Shown here one piece after another: positions 1-8,120 of a DNA stretch of 36,620 nucleotides. The position numbers were made by a program, and so were the translations under genes. Position 1 is the stretch's first letter, and the number at the start of each line of letters is the position of its first letter. The DNA lies in NCBI GenBank assembly GCA_964403465.1, contig CAYOFY010000009.1:1-36620 (forward strand), written 5' to 3'. This DNA is from JAFGKM01 sp964403465. GTDB taxonomy: Bacteria; Ratteibacteria; UBA8468; B48-G9; JAFGKM01. The notes below the pieces were generated by a model, which was given only the letters and a program-made list of their open reading frames with translations, had not been told where the DNA came from and ran no database searches.

Positions 1-2244
1 AAATACGGGATTCCGTATTTCAGCAACTTCATAAACTCGGACATGAAGCCGGATGACGTGCGAAGCATGTGCTTAGATGGAGATGAAGAACTCGTTATCA
101 GAAATTCCAAAAAGATAAAAAGAGTTACCATTAAAGAGGTGGTTGAAAGATATAGATCTGGAGATTTTGACAATGAAGGCTGGGCAGAATGTAAAAGAGA
201 GGGGAATCTTCAATTTTTATCATTAAATCCGAAGACTTTGAAGACTGAATGGGTAGAAGTGAAAAGATTTTTGAGGGTTTTTGATACTTCCGCCATAGAG
301 ATTACTGTTGAAGATGGCAAAGCGGCTACTTTTTCAGATAAACATCCGATTCCGGTTATGACTAATAATGGAGTAAGGATGAAATTTGCGAAGGATGTAA
401 GAAAAGGTGATTATCTTATTTCCCTGAAAAGAGCTTCAGAAAATCTGTCAAAAGAATATCAAAAGATAGATAACCTGATGTTAAATGAGGACCTGTCGAA
501 GGTTCTGGGCTATTTTACTGCTGACGGAAATTACCTTTTTGAAACCAGAAAAGGTTATACTCATTTTGGAGAACCAAGAGGACTGCAGTTTACATTTAAA
601 TTCGGAGACAAGGAAAATTTAGAAAGAATCAAATCGTTAATTAAGGCTGTTTTTGGTCTGACGTGCAAAGAGAAAAAAGACCCGCGATACAATACGTATT
701 ATTTATATGTTTACAATGTGGAATTGGCAAGAAAATTGCATGATGCGGGTTTTAGGAAATATGGAAGACTGCCGGATATTTTATTTAATTCTCCTGAAAG
801 CGTTATAGAAAATTTCTTAGAGTTTTTTTCCCGGGGAGACGGTTATAAACAAAGAAAAGAAATCCATATTAATGACGTGGAGTTATCAAGGGATTTGGTC
901 CTGCTGTTTTCTTTGATTGGCCAGCCCGTTACATACACGTTAAAAGAGAAAAGCCAGCGAATTTATTTGCAGCATAGTAAATCATCAATCAAAAAGAATG
1001 GAAATGCAAATAATCCTGTTTTATCTGAAAGAGTCCCCGGCTGGATGGCTTTTTCTACTTTTAAAGTTCCCGGGCTTACCAAATCAAGAATGGTTGGTTT
1101 TGATACTTTGAATAAATATGATGCCGATACAGATGAAAGTTTGAAAATAAAAAACAGCGATGTCTATGTGGTAAGGGTTAAAGAGATAAAAATCAAGAAA
1201 TATGAAGTCCCCAGACCATTTTATGATATAGAACTCGCCAGAAATCATCTTTTTGCACATTCACTTGGCCAAATTTCATTCAATTGCTGCCGGCTCAGAC
1301 TGGATACCGTTGAACTGAGAAAGCGCGGCGGCGGGCTTTTCGGCGCCAATCCACTGACCGGGAGCATAGGTGTCGTGACAATCAATATGCCGAAGATAGG
1401 GTACCTTTCAAATTCCGAGGACGAGTTCCTGGAAAGACTGGGCAACCTGATGTCTGCCGCAAAAGAATCCCTGGAGATAAAAAGGAAGATCATAGAAAAA
1501 TTAACCGATGAAAATCTCTATCCCTATTCCGCTTTCTACCTGAGGAACGTCAAACAGAGGTTCGGGAAATACTGGATGAACCACTTTTCCACGATAGGAC
1601 TCTCGGGGATGAATGAAGCATGTCTGAACCTTCTGGGCAAGGGAATTGGAACGCCGGAGGGATTGCAGTTCAGCATCAGGGTCATGCGCTTCATGCGGGA
1701 AAAACTGGTTGAATTCCAGGAAACAACCGGCAATAATTATAACCTTGAAGCCACTCCGGCCGAGGGAACCAGTTACCGCCTGGCAAAGTCCGACAAGATG
1801 AAATATCCTGACATAATCTGCGCAAACGAGGAGGAATACCAGAGGGGAGCGGAGCCGTTCTACACAAACTCCTCACAGCTTCCGGTGAATTACACCGAGG
1901 ATGTCTTTGAATCGCTTGAACTCCAGGACGAACTTCAGACCCTTTACACCGGGGGCACGGTCATCCATCTGTTCACGGGAGAGCGCGTGGATACGAACGA
2001 GGGTGTAAAGAAACTTGTGAAGGTCATCTGTGAAAAATTCAAACTCCCCTATTTCACGATCACCCCGACATTTTCCGTATGTCCGGAACACGGATACATA
2101 AAAGGGGAGGCTTACAGGTGTGACAGGTGCAACAGGGAGACCGAGGTCTATTCAAGGATAGTCGGGTATTTGAGGCCTGTGAACCAGTGGAATAAGGGGA
2201 AGGCCGCGGAGTTCAAGATAAGAAAGACGTATGTCCTCAAATGA
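1..2244 (+). CDS. nrdD: Anaerobic ribonucleoside-triphosphate reductase (class III), 5'-truncated, intein-containing
   Basis: Class III RNR reduces ribonucleotides to deoxyribonucleotides with a glycyl radical, in the cytoplasm and only without oxygen. The reading frame is open from base 1, so the N-terminal part lies outside the window; the Met codon at 43 is internal. The exteins read ...RSM|CCRLRLD..., then GGGLFG and TGSIGVVTINMPKIGYL, typical of NrdD. The C-terminus has Cys codons at 2080, 2119 and 2128 (zinc site, CPEH...CDRC) and the glycyl-radical motif RIVGYLRPV, with the radical Gly codon at 2164. A 405-residue intein (70-1284) interrupts the gene. The stop overlaps the nrdG start (ATGA), so the two are probably co-translated. 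By comparison with the MGCR motif of T4 and E. coli NrdD, the second Cys of CCRL (codon 1288) is the likely thiyl-radical residue. Identification is secure. Confidence 0.95.
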   Translation, partial: KYGIPYFSNFINSDMKPDDVRSMCLDGDEELVIRNSKKIKRVTIKEVVERYRSGDFDNEGWAECKREGNLQFLSLNPKTLKTEWVEVKRFLRVFDTSAIEITVEDGKAATFSDKHPIPVMTNNGVRMKFAKDVRKGDYLISLKRASENLSKEYQKIDNLMLNEDLSKVLGYFTADGNYLFETRKGYTHFGEPRGLQFTFKFGDKENLERIKSLIKAVFGLTCKEKKDPRYNTYYLYVYNVELARKLHDAGFRKYGRLPDILFNSPESVIENFLEFFSRGDGYKQRKEIHINDVELSRDLVLLFSLIGQPVTYTLKEKSQRIYLQHSKSSIKKNGNANNPVLSERVPGWMAFSTFKVPGLTKSRMVGFDTLNKYDADTDESLKIKNSDVYVVRVKEIKIKKYEVPRPFYDIELARNHLFAHSLGQISFNCCRLRLDTVELRKRGGGLFGANPLTGSIGVVTINMPKIGYLSNSEDEFLERLGNLMSAAKESLEIKRKIIEKLTDENLYPYSAFYLRNVKQRFGKYWMNHFSTIGLSGMNEACLNLLGKGIGTPEGLQFSIRVMRFMREKLVEFQETTGNNYNLEATPAEGTSYRLAKSDKMKYPDIICANEEEYQRGAEPFYTNSSQLPVNYTEDVFESLELQDELQTLYTGGTVIHLFTGERVDTNEGVKKLVKVICEKFKLPYFTITPTFSVCPEHGYIKGEAYRCDRCNRETEVYSRIVGYLRPVNQWNKGKAAEFKIRKTYVLK
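70..1284 (+). mobile_element. Intein with LAGLIDADG homing endonuclease, inserted in NrdD
   Basis: In-frame 405-residue insertion splitting NrdD between RSM and CCRLRLD. Block A starts with the nucleophile Cys (CLDGDEELV, codon 70). Block B carries a THxxH-like segment (FSDKHPIPV). Two dodecapeptide motifs mark a LAGLIDADG endonuclease: VLGYFTADG (near 502-528) and FLEFFSRGDG (near 814-843), each with its acidic residue. Blocks F and G read FYDIELARNHLFAHSL and then ISFN, followed by Cys+1 (codon 1285). The penultimate residue is Phe rather than the usual His, a known but minority variant. The segment is visibly more AT-rich than the exteins and favours AAA/AGA/TTT codons, consistent with recent horizontal arrival. 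The endonuclease looks intact. Confidence 0.93.
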
Positions 2245-2930
2245 GAATAGGCGGTTTGCAAAAAATTTCCCTCATAGATTTCCCGGGGAAAATAAGTTGC
2301 ATAGTATTCGTCCAGGGATGTAATCTTCGCTGTCCCTTCTGCCATAACCCCGAACTTGTACTGCCCGAGAGATTTACGACCCCTCTTGATGTTGAAGAGA
2401 CAATCTCGTTTCTGGAAAGAAGGAAGAAATATCTTGAAGGTGTCGTCATCACGGGAGGGGAACCCTGCTGCGATGCCGGACTTCAGGTTTTTTTGAAAAG
2501 GGTCAAGGGGATGGGATACCTGGTGAAACTGGATACCAACGGGACCTTCCCCGCCGTAATCAGAAAGGCAATTGAAGAGAATGCTGTTGACTACATAGCC
2601 ATGGATGTAAAGGGGCCTCCCGGCAAATACAAGGTTCTTGCGGGAGCACCTGTAAACATAAGGGATGTTGAAAAAAGCATCTCCCTGATAAAAGATTCCG
2701 GACTTGGCTATGAATTCAGAACGACGGTTGTCAGGGAGTTGCTGGAAGTGAAAGATTTTGAAGAGATTGGCAGGCTGGTTGCAGGTGCCGGAATTTTCTA
2801 TCTCCAGCGTTTCGTGCCGTCCAAGGCTGTTGACCCGGCAAGCCTTACCTTCCGGACATATTCGGACGAAGAATTTGAAGCAAGCAGAAAGATTATGTTA
2901 AAGTATGTCAGGGAATGCCAGGTGAGATAA
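2241..2930 (+). CDS. nrdG: Anaerobic ribonucleotide reductase-activating protein, radical SAM
   Basis: Radical SAM enzyme that installs the glycyl radical on NrdD. The 229-residue protein has the [4Fe-4S] motif CNLRCPFC (Cys27, Cys31, Cys34; CX3CX2C) followed by HNPEL, then GGEP (VITGGEPCCD), the usual SAM-binding glycine motif. The N-terminus IGGLQKISLIDFPGKI is characteristic of the NrdG / 'anaerobic RNR activator' family in anaerobes. The start codon overlaps the nrdD stop by four bases (ATGA), which fixes the start and indicates coupling. It is slightly longer than E. coli NrdG, as is common in this branch. Confidence 0.93.
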   Translation: MRIGGLQKISLIDFPGKISCIVFVQGCNLRCPFCHNPELVLPERFTTPLDVEETISFLERRKKYLEGVVITGGEPCCDAGLQVFLKRVKGMGYLVKLDTNGTFPAVIRKAIEENAVDYIAMDVKGPPGKYKVLAGAPVNIRDVEKSISLIKDSGLGYEFRTTVVRELLEVKDFEEIGRLVAGAGIFYLQRFVPSKAVDPASLTFRTYSDEEFEASRKIMLKYVRECQVR

Positions 2931-2941
2931 CAGGAGAACCG

Positions 2942-3265
2942 ATGATAGAGGGAAAGATAATAAAGGTGCGGTTCAAGAAAAGTTATTCGGAACAGAAGGT
3001 ATGGGTTTTCATAGGTAAGGTCCTGAAATTCACGGAAAGCTGGTTGATGCTGGACGGAAAAGGTATTCTTGTCATGAAAGGGCAGGTGAAGCCCGTTGAC
3101 GTTGACAGGGAAAGGCGTCTTATCGTTGTTCCCCGCGAGAATGTATCCCACATAAGAATACTCCCCGACGATTTTGACATAGACAACATAAGCATAGAGA
3201 TAAAAGGGGTAAGGATTTTTGCGAAGGTGAAGAACGGACCGGATACGAGCGTAAGCGAAATATAA
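2942..3265 (+). CDS. Small conserved-looking protein of unknown function, beta-rich
   Basis: 107 residues starting MIEGKIIKVRFKK; the ATG at 2942 is preceded by AGGAGA four bases away, which favours it over an in-frame start at 2915 that would overlap nrdG. The sequence alternates short hydrophobic and charged stretches (GKIIKVRF, KVWVFIGKVLKF, WLMLDGKGILV, RRLIVVPRENVSHIRIL), as in a small beta-barrel. The layout recalls LSm/Hfq-like or PRC-barrel-like folds, but no signature motif proves this. No signal peptide or membrane helix. The stop overlaps the next start (TAATG), so it is probably translated together with the glycosyltransferase. Function not recognised. Confidence 0.75.
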   Translation: MIEGKIIKVRFKKSYSEQKVWVFIGKVLKFTESWLMLDGKGILVMKGQVKPVDVDRERRLIVVPRENVSHIRILPDDFDIDNISIEIKGVRIFAKVKNGPDTSVSEI

Positions 3266-4458
3266 TGAAAATCTGCCATGTTATCACCCGCCTCATTGTC
3301 GGCGGCGCCCAGGAAAACACAATATTCACCGTCAGAGGGTTGAAAAAAAAGGGTTATGAGGTTGACCTTATAAGCGGTCCCACCACGGGTCCTGAGGGCT
3401 CCCTTGAAAGAGAGATAGGAAAGGCAGGGGCAGGGCTCATCGTGATACGGGAACTTGTAAGGGAGATAAATCCTTTACATGACATGGCCTGTTTCCTGAA
3501 ACTTGTCTTTGTTTTCAGGAAGAAGAGATACGACATAGTGCATACGCACAGTGCAAAGGCAGGAATACTGGGCAGGATCGCGGCAAAAATCGCCTGCAGG
3601 AAAACGCTGGTAATCCATACCGTGCACGGACCCTCGTTCCATGAATTCCAATCACCGCTCCGCAACATGGCATATATTGCGGCGGAGAAGATCGCGGCAA
3701 TCTTCACGGACCGTTTCATATGCGTGGGCGGTGTAATGAAGGAGAAATACCTTAAAGCAGGCATAGGTAGGGAAGAACAGTATTCCATCGTGTACAGCGG
3801 GTTTGACATCCAGCCGTACCTGGATGCGGACAGAAGCAGGGATGACAGGAGAAGGGCTCTCGGGATAAGAGAGAACGAGAAGGTCATAGGTATGGTGGGA
3901 CGGCTCTTCCCTCTCAAGGGGCAGGAATATCTCATGGAGTCGTTTGCGGGGGTGGTGAAGGAATATCCCGCGGCAAGACTGCTTATTGTGGGAGACGGGA
4001 TACTGAGAGCCGACCTTGAAAAATTCGCGAGGGAGAACAATATCTTTCAGAAGGTTATCTTCACCGGGCTGGTGCCTCCTTCGGAAATCCCGGGTTTCAT
4101 ATCGGCCATGGATATTCTGGTTCACACGAGTTTGAGGGAGGGGCTGCCGAAGGCGGTGGCTCAGGGCTTTGCCGGAGGCAGGGTCGTTGTTGCGTTTGAC
4201 GTTGATGGAGCCAGGGAACTGGTGGTCAATGACAGAACCGGGTATCTGGTTCCGCCGAAGAACACATCCATGCTGAAGGAAAAAATTCTTTTTCTTTTGA
4301 AAAATCCCGGAATATCTTATAAAATGGGGGAAGATGGGAGACGAGTCGTGGAGAATCTTTTCCCTGTACAGAAGATGGTGGACTCCATAGAAAGGATATA
4401 CCAGGAATTGTTGAAAGATTATGGAAGACAAGAACAGTTGCGATTACATAGTCATTGA
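3265..4458 (+). CDS. Glycosyltransferase family 4 (GT-B fold)
   Basis: 397-residue GT-B glycosyltransferase of the capsule, LPS or exopolysaccharide type. The N-terminal acceptor domain begins MKICHVITRLIVGGAQENT, the standard opening of these enzymes, and includes YDIVHTHSAKAGILGRIAA. The C-terminal donor domain (from about residue 195) shows MVGRLFPLKGQEYLMESF, then LLIVGDG, FTGLVPPSEIP and HTSLREGLPKAVAQGFAGG, the nucleotide-sugar binding region (RxGLP; the usual second Glu of the EX7E motif is Gln here). It probably transfers a sugar from a nucleotide-sugar donor at the inner face of the membrane; the substrate cannot be read from sequence. It overlaps the upstream gene by one base and the downstream gene by 38 bases. 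Confidence 0.88.
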   Translation: MKICHVITRLIVGGAQENTIFTVRGLKKKGYEVDLISGPTTGPEGSLEREIGKAGAGLIVIRELVREINPLHDMACFLKLVFVFRKKRYDIVHTHSAKAGILGRIAAKIACRKTLVIHTVHGPSFHEFQSPLRNMAYIAAEKIAAIFTDRFICVGGVMKEKYLKAGIGREEQYSIVYSGFDIQPYLDADRSRDDRRRALGIRENEKVIGMVGRLFPLKGQEYLMESFAGVVKEYPAARLLIVGDGILRADLEKFARENNIFQKVIFTGLVPPSEIPGFISAMDILVHTSLREGLPKAVAQGFAGGRVVVAFDVDGARELVVNDRTGYLVPPKNTSMLKEKILFLLKNPGISYKMGEDGRRVVENLFPVQKMVDSIERIYQELLKDYGRQEQLRLHSH

Positions 4459-4903
4459 AAAAAACCCGGGGAGTCTTGAGTGCATCTCCGATTTTATCCA
4501 GGAGAGAAGTTTAGACATAAGACTGGGATTCAGAAAGACCTGGGAACTGATGCTCGTTATTGACGAGATATGTTCAAACATACTGACAAACTCTACCTCT
4601 TCCGACAACACGCTCAAGATAATGTGGAGATACGATGATAATTGCGTCACGGTTGAAATCCTTGACAGGGGGTTTCCGTACAATCCGTTGAATCCCTCGC
4701 CCGAGGAGGAGGAAAAGAGTTCGCTGGGGGAGATGGGTACCTACCTGATAGACAAGATGGTTGACAGGGCGGAGTACCAGAGAGTCAAAGACACCAACAG
4801 GGTCTGCATATTGAAATACCGTCGGAAGGCATCCTCCAATAACAATAAGAAGAACGGTTCGGACAGGAGAGCCTGGGACAGAGATAATGGTGAAAAACAG
4901 TGA
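4421..4903 (+). CDS. RsbW-like serine kinase / anti-sigma factor-type ATPase (HATPase_c)
   Basis: 160-residue single-domain GHKL ATPase. Visible Bergerat-fold motifs are ELMLVIDEICSNILTNS (N-box with the Mg-binding Asn), ILDRGFPYNP (G1 box, DxGxP) and SSLGEMGTYLIDKMVD (G2 region). These are typical of RsbW/SpoIIAB or PP2C-switch kinases, which bind a sigma factor or phosphorylate an anti-sigma antagonist. No STAS antagonist, PP2C phosphatase or sigma factor gene lies nearby, so its partner is unknown. The start lies 38 bp inside the glycosyltransferase gene. The C-terminal tail (residues 135-160) is Asn/Lys/Asp-rich and probably disordered. Confidence 0.8.
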   Translation: MEDKNSCDYIVIEKNPGSLECISDFIQERSLDIRLGFRKTWELMLVIDEICSNILTNSTSSDNTLKIMWRYDDNCVTVEILDRGFPYNPLNPSPEEEEKSSLGEMGTYLIDKMVDRAEYQRVKDTNRVCILKYRRKASSNNNKKNGSDRRAWDRDNGEKQ

Positions 4904-6194
4904 ATTTCCCGTGATACAACTCGCACTTGATTTCACTGAAATCAAAAGGGCGTTGAAAGTTTCCCGTGAAGCCGTTAAGGCCGGTATCTCATGGATTGAG
5001 GCAGGCACGCCCCTGCTCAAGTCCGAAGGTCTTAACGCCCTCCGCATGCTGAGGAAAGAGCTTCCCGGCAGGAAAATAATCGCGGACATGAAGATAATGG
5101 ATACCGGAAGGATGGAGGCGGAGATGGCTTTCAAGGCAGGCGCGGATGTTGTCGTTGTGCTGGGAAACGCTTCTGACCAGACGATAAAGGAGGCTGTGGA
5201 GGCGTCCAGAAACTACGGCGGCGAAGTGCTGGCGGACCTCATGGAAGGGGCTGCCACCGTCGGAAGGGCGAAGGAGGTTGAGAAGATAGGGGTTCACTAT
5301 GTCGGCGTACACATTCCCATAGACAGGCAGATGACAGGCGACATTTCCTTCGGCCTGGTCAAGGAGATTGCCTCTGCTGTCCGCATACCCGTTGCGATTG
5401 CCGGCGGGCTCAATTCCGAGAACGTTGTTGACGCGGTCAAAGCAGGCGCCTCAATACTTATCATAGGCGGCGCGGTAACGAAATCCGCAAATGTGAAAGA
5501 AGCGGTCAGGGCCATAAAGAAAGCCGTCAGGGAAAAGAAAGGAATAAAGACCAAGCTCTATAAACGAACTGCCCTGGATGACGTTAAAAAAACCCTCCTT
5601 CAGGTTTCAACATCAAACATTTCCGATGCGCTCCACAGGCAGGGCTGGATACGGGAGATATTTCCGCTTTCCCCTGCCGATGCCAGGGTGGCGGGTCCCG
5701 CGGTGACCGTCAGGACATATCCTGGCGACTGGGCAAAACCGGTTGAGGCGATAGATGTTGCGCGAAAAGGGGAGATAATTGTCATAGACGCCGGTGGGGT
5801 GGGGCCTGCGGTATGGGGTGAACTGGCAACGAACAGTTGCTTGATAAAGAAGATTGCAGGCGTCGTCATATACGGCGGTGTGAGGGATACGGAAGAGATA
5901 AGGAAGATGGGATTGCCGGTATTCGCAAAACTGATATGCCCTGAGGCAGGGGAACCGAAGGGGCTCGGCGAGATTAACGTTCCGGTGAGGATAGGCGGCT
6001 GTCTCGTATCGCCGGGCGATTGGATTGTGGGAGACTCCGACGGTGTTGTTGTGGTCCCGGAAGAAAGGGTGGTTGAGATTGCAAACAGGGCGATGGATGT
6101 TCTTGAAAGGGAGAACAGGATAAGGAAGGAGATAAAGGACGGCGGGACGTTAAGCAGCGTGACGGAGTTGCTCAGGTGGGAAAAACCTAAATGA
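4887..6194 (+). CDS. Fused 3-hexulose-6-phosphate synthase / RraA-like protein
   Basis: 435 residues in two domains. Residues 1-215 are an OMP-decarboxylase-superfamily barrel of the hexulose-6-phosphate synthase type: LALDF, IEAGTPLLKSEG, IIADMKIMDTG (DxKxxD catalytic motif), VHYVGVH and IAGGLNSENV. HPS interconverts ribulose 5-phosphate plus formaldehyde with hexulose 6-phosphate. Residues 230-435 are RraA-like (STSNISDAL, GPAVTVRTYPGD, VIDAGG, GGVRDTEEIRKMGLPVFA), a fold shared with HMG/CHA aldolases and RNase E regulators; its reaction here is unknown. This fusion is best known from archaea and some candidate bacterial phyla. In organisms without the oxidative pentose pathway, HPS run in reverse supplies ribulose 5-phosphate, which fits rpiB about 1.5 kb downstream. 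The phosphohexuloisomerase partner is not in the window. Confidence 0.88.
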   Translation: MVKNSEFPVIQLALDFTEIKRALKVSREAVKAGISWIEAGTPLLKSEGLNALRMLRKELPGRKIIADMKIMDTGRMEAEMAFKAGADVVVVLGNASDQTIKEAVEASRNYGGEVLADLMEGAATVGRAKEVEKIGVHYVGVHIPIDRQMTGDISFGLVKEIASAVRIPVAIAGGLNSENVVDAVKAGASILIIGGAVTKSANVKEAVRAIKKAVREKKGIKTKLYKRTALDDVKKTLLQVSTSNISDALHRQGWIREIFPLSPADARVAGPAVTVRTYPGDWAKPVEAIDVARKGEIIVIDAGGVGPAVWGELATNSCLIKKIAGVVIYGGVRDTEEIRKMGLPVFAKLICPEAGEPKGLGEINVPVRIGGCLVSPGDWIVGDSDGVVVVPEERVVEIANRAMDVLERENRIRKEIKDGGTLSSVTELLRWEKPK

Positions 6195-7005
6195 ACAGGA
6201 TAGTGAAAAAAGAGATTCTGGGCGAGAAGATAAAAAGGATGGAGGTTGAAGCGCCGCTGATTGCGAAGAAGGCGCTCCCCGGGCAGTTCATTGTCCTCAG
6301 GGCGGACGAAAAAGGCGAGCGGATACCTCTTACCGTTGCGGGCATAGATGCGGAGAAGGGAACCATCACCCTCATATTCCAGGAGGTGGGCACTTCCACG
6401 GGAAAACTCGGGATGCTTGAAGAGGGGGATAGCATACTGAATGTCGTCGGTCCCCTCGGCAATCCCGTGGAGATAGAGAAATACGGCAGGGTGTGCATTA
6501 TCGTGGGAGGGGTTGGCGCGGCTTTCGTTTACTGGATGGCGAAGGCGTTCAAGGAGAAGGGGAACTACCTCATTACCGTGATGGGCGCAAGGAACGAGAG
6601 ACTGCTGATTCTTGAAGAAGAGATGAAGAAGATAAGCGACGAGGTTCTTATAGCGACGGATGACGGAAGCAAGGGCAAGAAAGGATTTACCACCGACGTG
6701 CTTCTGGACCTCATTGGGTCAGGCGGAAAGATTGATTACTTGCTCACGGCAGGCCCCATACCCATGATGAAGAAGGTCAGTGAAATTACAAAAAAACACG
6801 GCATAAAAACGATAGCGAGTCTGAACCCTATAATGGTTGACGGAACCGGAATGTGCGGAGGATGCAGGGTGACCGTGGCCGGAAAGGTCAGATTCGCCTG
6901 TGTGGATGGCCCTGATTTTGATGCTCACAGCGTGGATTTTGATGAACTTCTCAAAAGAACCTCTCTTTATAAATCCTATGAGGAAAAGTCTTACGGTAAA
7001 CTTTT
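6191..7005 (+). CDS. Sulfide dehydrogenase / NADH-dependent ferredoxin:NADP reductase alpha-like subunit (NfnA/SudB), 3' end in gap
   Basis: FAD- and [2Fe-2S]-containing electron-transfer subunit of the dihydroorotate dehydrogenase electron-transfer family. Motifs are RIPLTVAG (flavin-binding RxPLT, near residue 47), IIVGGVGAA (pyridine nucleotide binding, near 103) and a C-terminal [2Fe-2S] site with Cys222, Cys225 and Cys237 followed by GPDFDAH. NfnA normally pairs with a GltD-like NfnB (gltA) to bifurcate electrons between NADH, NADPH and ferredoxin. Residue 272 is reached before the N run at 7006, close to the full family length, so only a few residues are missing. The start overlaps the HPS-RraA stop (ATGA). 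The NfnB gene may be in the unsequenced gap; SudB or PyrK-like roles remain possible. Confidence 0.87.
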
Positions 7006-7105
7006 NNNNNNNNNNNNNNNNNNNNNNNNNNNNNNNNNNNNNNNNNNNNNNNNNNNNNNNNNNNNNNNNNNNNNNNNNNNNNNNNNNNNNNNNNNNNNNN
7101 NNNNN
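7006..7105. other. Scaffold gap of 100 Ns
   Basis: Exactly 100 unknown bases, the conventional placeholder for a gap of unestimated length. It removes the end of the NfnA-like gene and the start of the Sua5-like gene. The true missing sequence could be short or several kilobases, and adjacency of the flanking genes should not be assumed. Confidence 0.99.
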
Positions 7106-7106
7106 T

Positions 7107-7658
7107 GAAAACAACAGCGAAAAACTGCTTGTCGATACTGAAAAAATATTGCGTGAAGGTGGAGTTGCGGTTGTCCCGACCGATACCGTTTACGGCCTGG
7201 TCTGCGACGGGTTGAACAAAGAAGCGCAGGATAGGATTTTTGAAATAAAGGGGCGTTCAGGGAAAAAGCCTCTCATAGGATTCGTGGATACGATAGAGAA
7301 GGTCAGGCAGTTCGCGGAGATACCCGCTGAAAAAAGGGCTCTTCTTGAAAAGTCCTGGCCCGGTGCAACCACGTTTATATTGAAGGCAAAAAGAAACCTG
7401 CACCGCATCACATCTCCAGATGGGAAAATGGCATTCAGAATACCTGACCACAGATTTCTTCTGCGGCTTATAAAAAGGTTTGACGTTCTTGCTTCAACAA
7501 GTGCAAATATTTCCGGGGAGAAGAATCCTTCAAGCACGGAAGAGATAGCGTATGCAGTTAAGAACATGGCGGATATTGTCATAGACGGCGGTGCATTGCC
7601 GGGCAACCCCTCCTCAATCTGGGACATCACCGGCAAAGACCCCCTCCGCCTGCGATGA
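7107..7658 (+). CDS. L-threonylcarbamoyladenylate synthase (Sua5/YrdC/YwlC family), 5' end in gap
   Basis: Makes threonylcarbamoyl-AMP from threonine, bicarbonate and ATP for the t6A37 modification of ANN-decoding tRNAs. About 183 residues are visible. Motifs are VVPTDTVYGL, IFEIKGRSGKKPL (KGR...P, the nucleotide/threonine binding region), WPGATTFILKA, MAFRIPDH and STSANISG, all standard for YrdC domains. The length fits a single-domain YrdC/TsaC protein rather than the longer Sua5. The start codon lies in the N gap. The stop is 22 bp upstream of rpiB, so co-transcription is likely. Confidence 0.9.
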   Translation, partial: ENNSEKLLVDTEKILREGGVAVVPTDTVYGLVCDGLNKEAQDRIFEIKGRSGKKPLIGFVDTIEKVRQFAEIPAEKRALLEKSWPGATTFILKAKRNLHRITSPDGKMAFRIPDHRFLLRLIKRFDVLASTSANISGEKNPSSTEEIAYAVKNMADIVIDGGALPGNPSSIWDITGKDPLRLR

Positions 7659-7680
7659 TCTGAACCGGGAGGAAAATAAC

Positions 7681-8118
7681 ATGAAAGTGGGAGTGGGAAG
7701 TGACCATGCGGGATTTGACCTGAAGGAATTCCTGAAAGGGCAGTTGAAGAAGGAGGGGTTTGAGGTTATTGACTACGGGACGCACATAAAAAAATCCGTT
7801 GACTACCCTGACTTCGCGGAGAAACTGGCAGTGGGGATTCAGAAGAAGGAGATTTCCGCGGGCGTGCTTGTATGCGGAACCGGTATAGGAATGAGCATGG
7901 TTGCAAACAAATTTGCCGGCATACGCGCGGCAAGATGCTGCACGGTGCAGGATGCGGTCCTGGCAAGGGAGCACAATGACGCCAATGTTCTTACACTGGG
8001 CGGAAGATTGCTGGGCAACGAACTTGCCCTGGAAATTACGAAAACTTTTCTTGAAACCCCGTTTTTGAAGGGAAGGCATCTCAGAAGGGTGAACAAGATA
8101 AAGAAGATAGACAAATGA
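7681..8118 (+). CDS. rpiB: Ribose 5-phosphate isomerase B
   Basis: Interconverts ribose 5-phosphate and ribulose 5-phosphate. The 145-residue protein has the family motifs GSDHAGFDLK at the N-terminus, DYPDFA, and VCGTGIGMSMVANK with Cys65 as the catalytic base, then NVLTLGGRLLG. I chose the ATG at 7681 because GGAGG lies about eight bases upstream and family members begin exactly MKVGVGSDHAG; an in-frame start at 7591 would add 30 residues overlapping the preceding gene. Together with the HPS domain upstream it could supply pentose phosphates. RpiB/LacAB-type relatives acting on other sugars cannot be excluded. Confidence 0.93.
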   Translation: MKVGVGSDHAGFDLKEFLKGQLKKEGFEVIDYGTHIKKSVDYPDFAEKLAVGIQKKEISAGVLVCGTGIGMSMVANKFAGIRAARCCTVQDAVLAREHNDANVLTLGGRLLGNELALEITKTFLETPFLKGRHLRRVNKIKKIDK

Positions 8119-8120
8119 AT

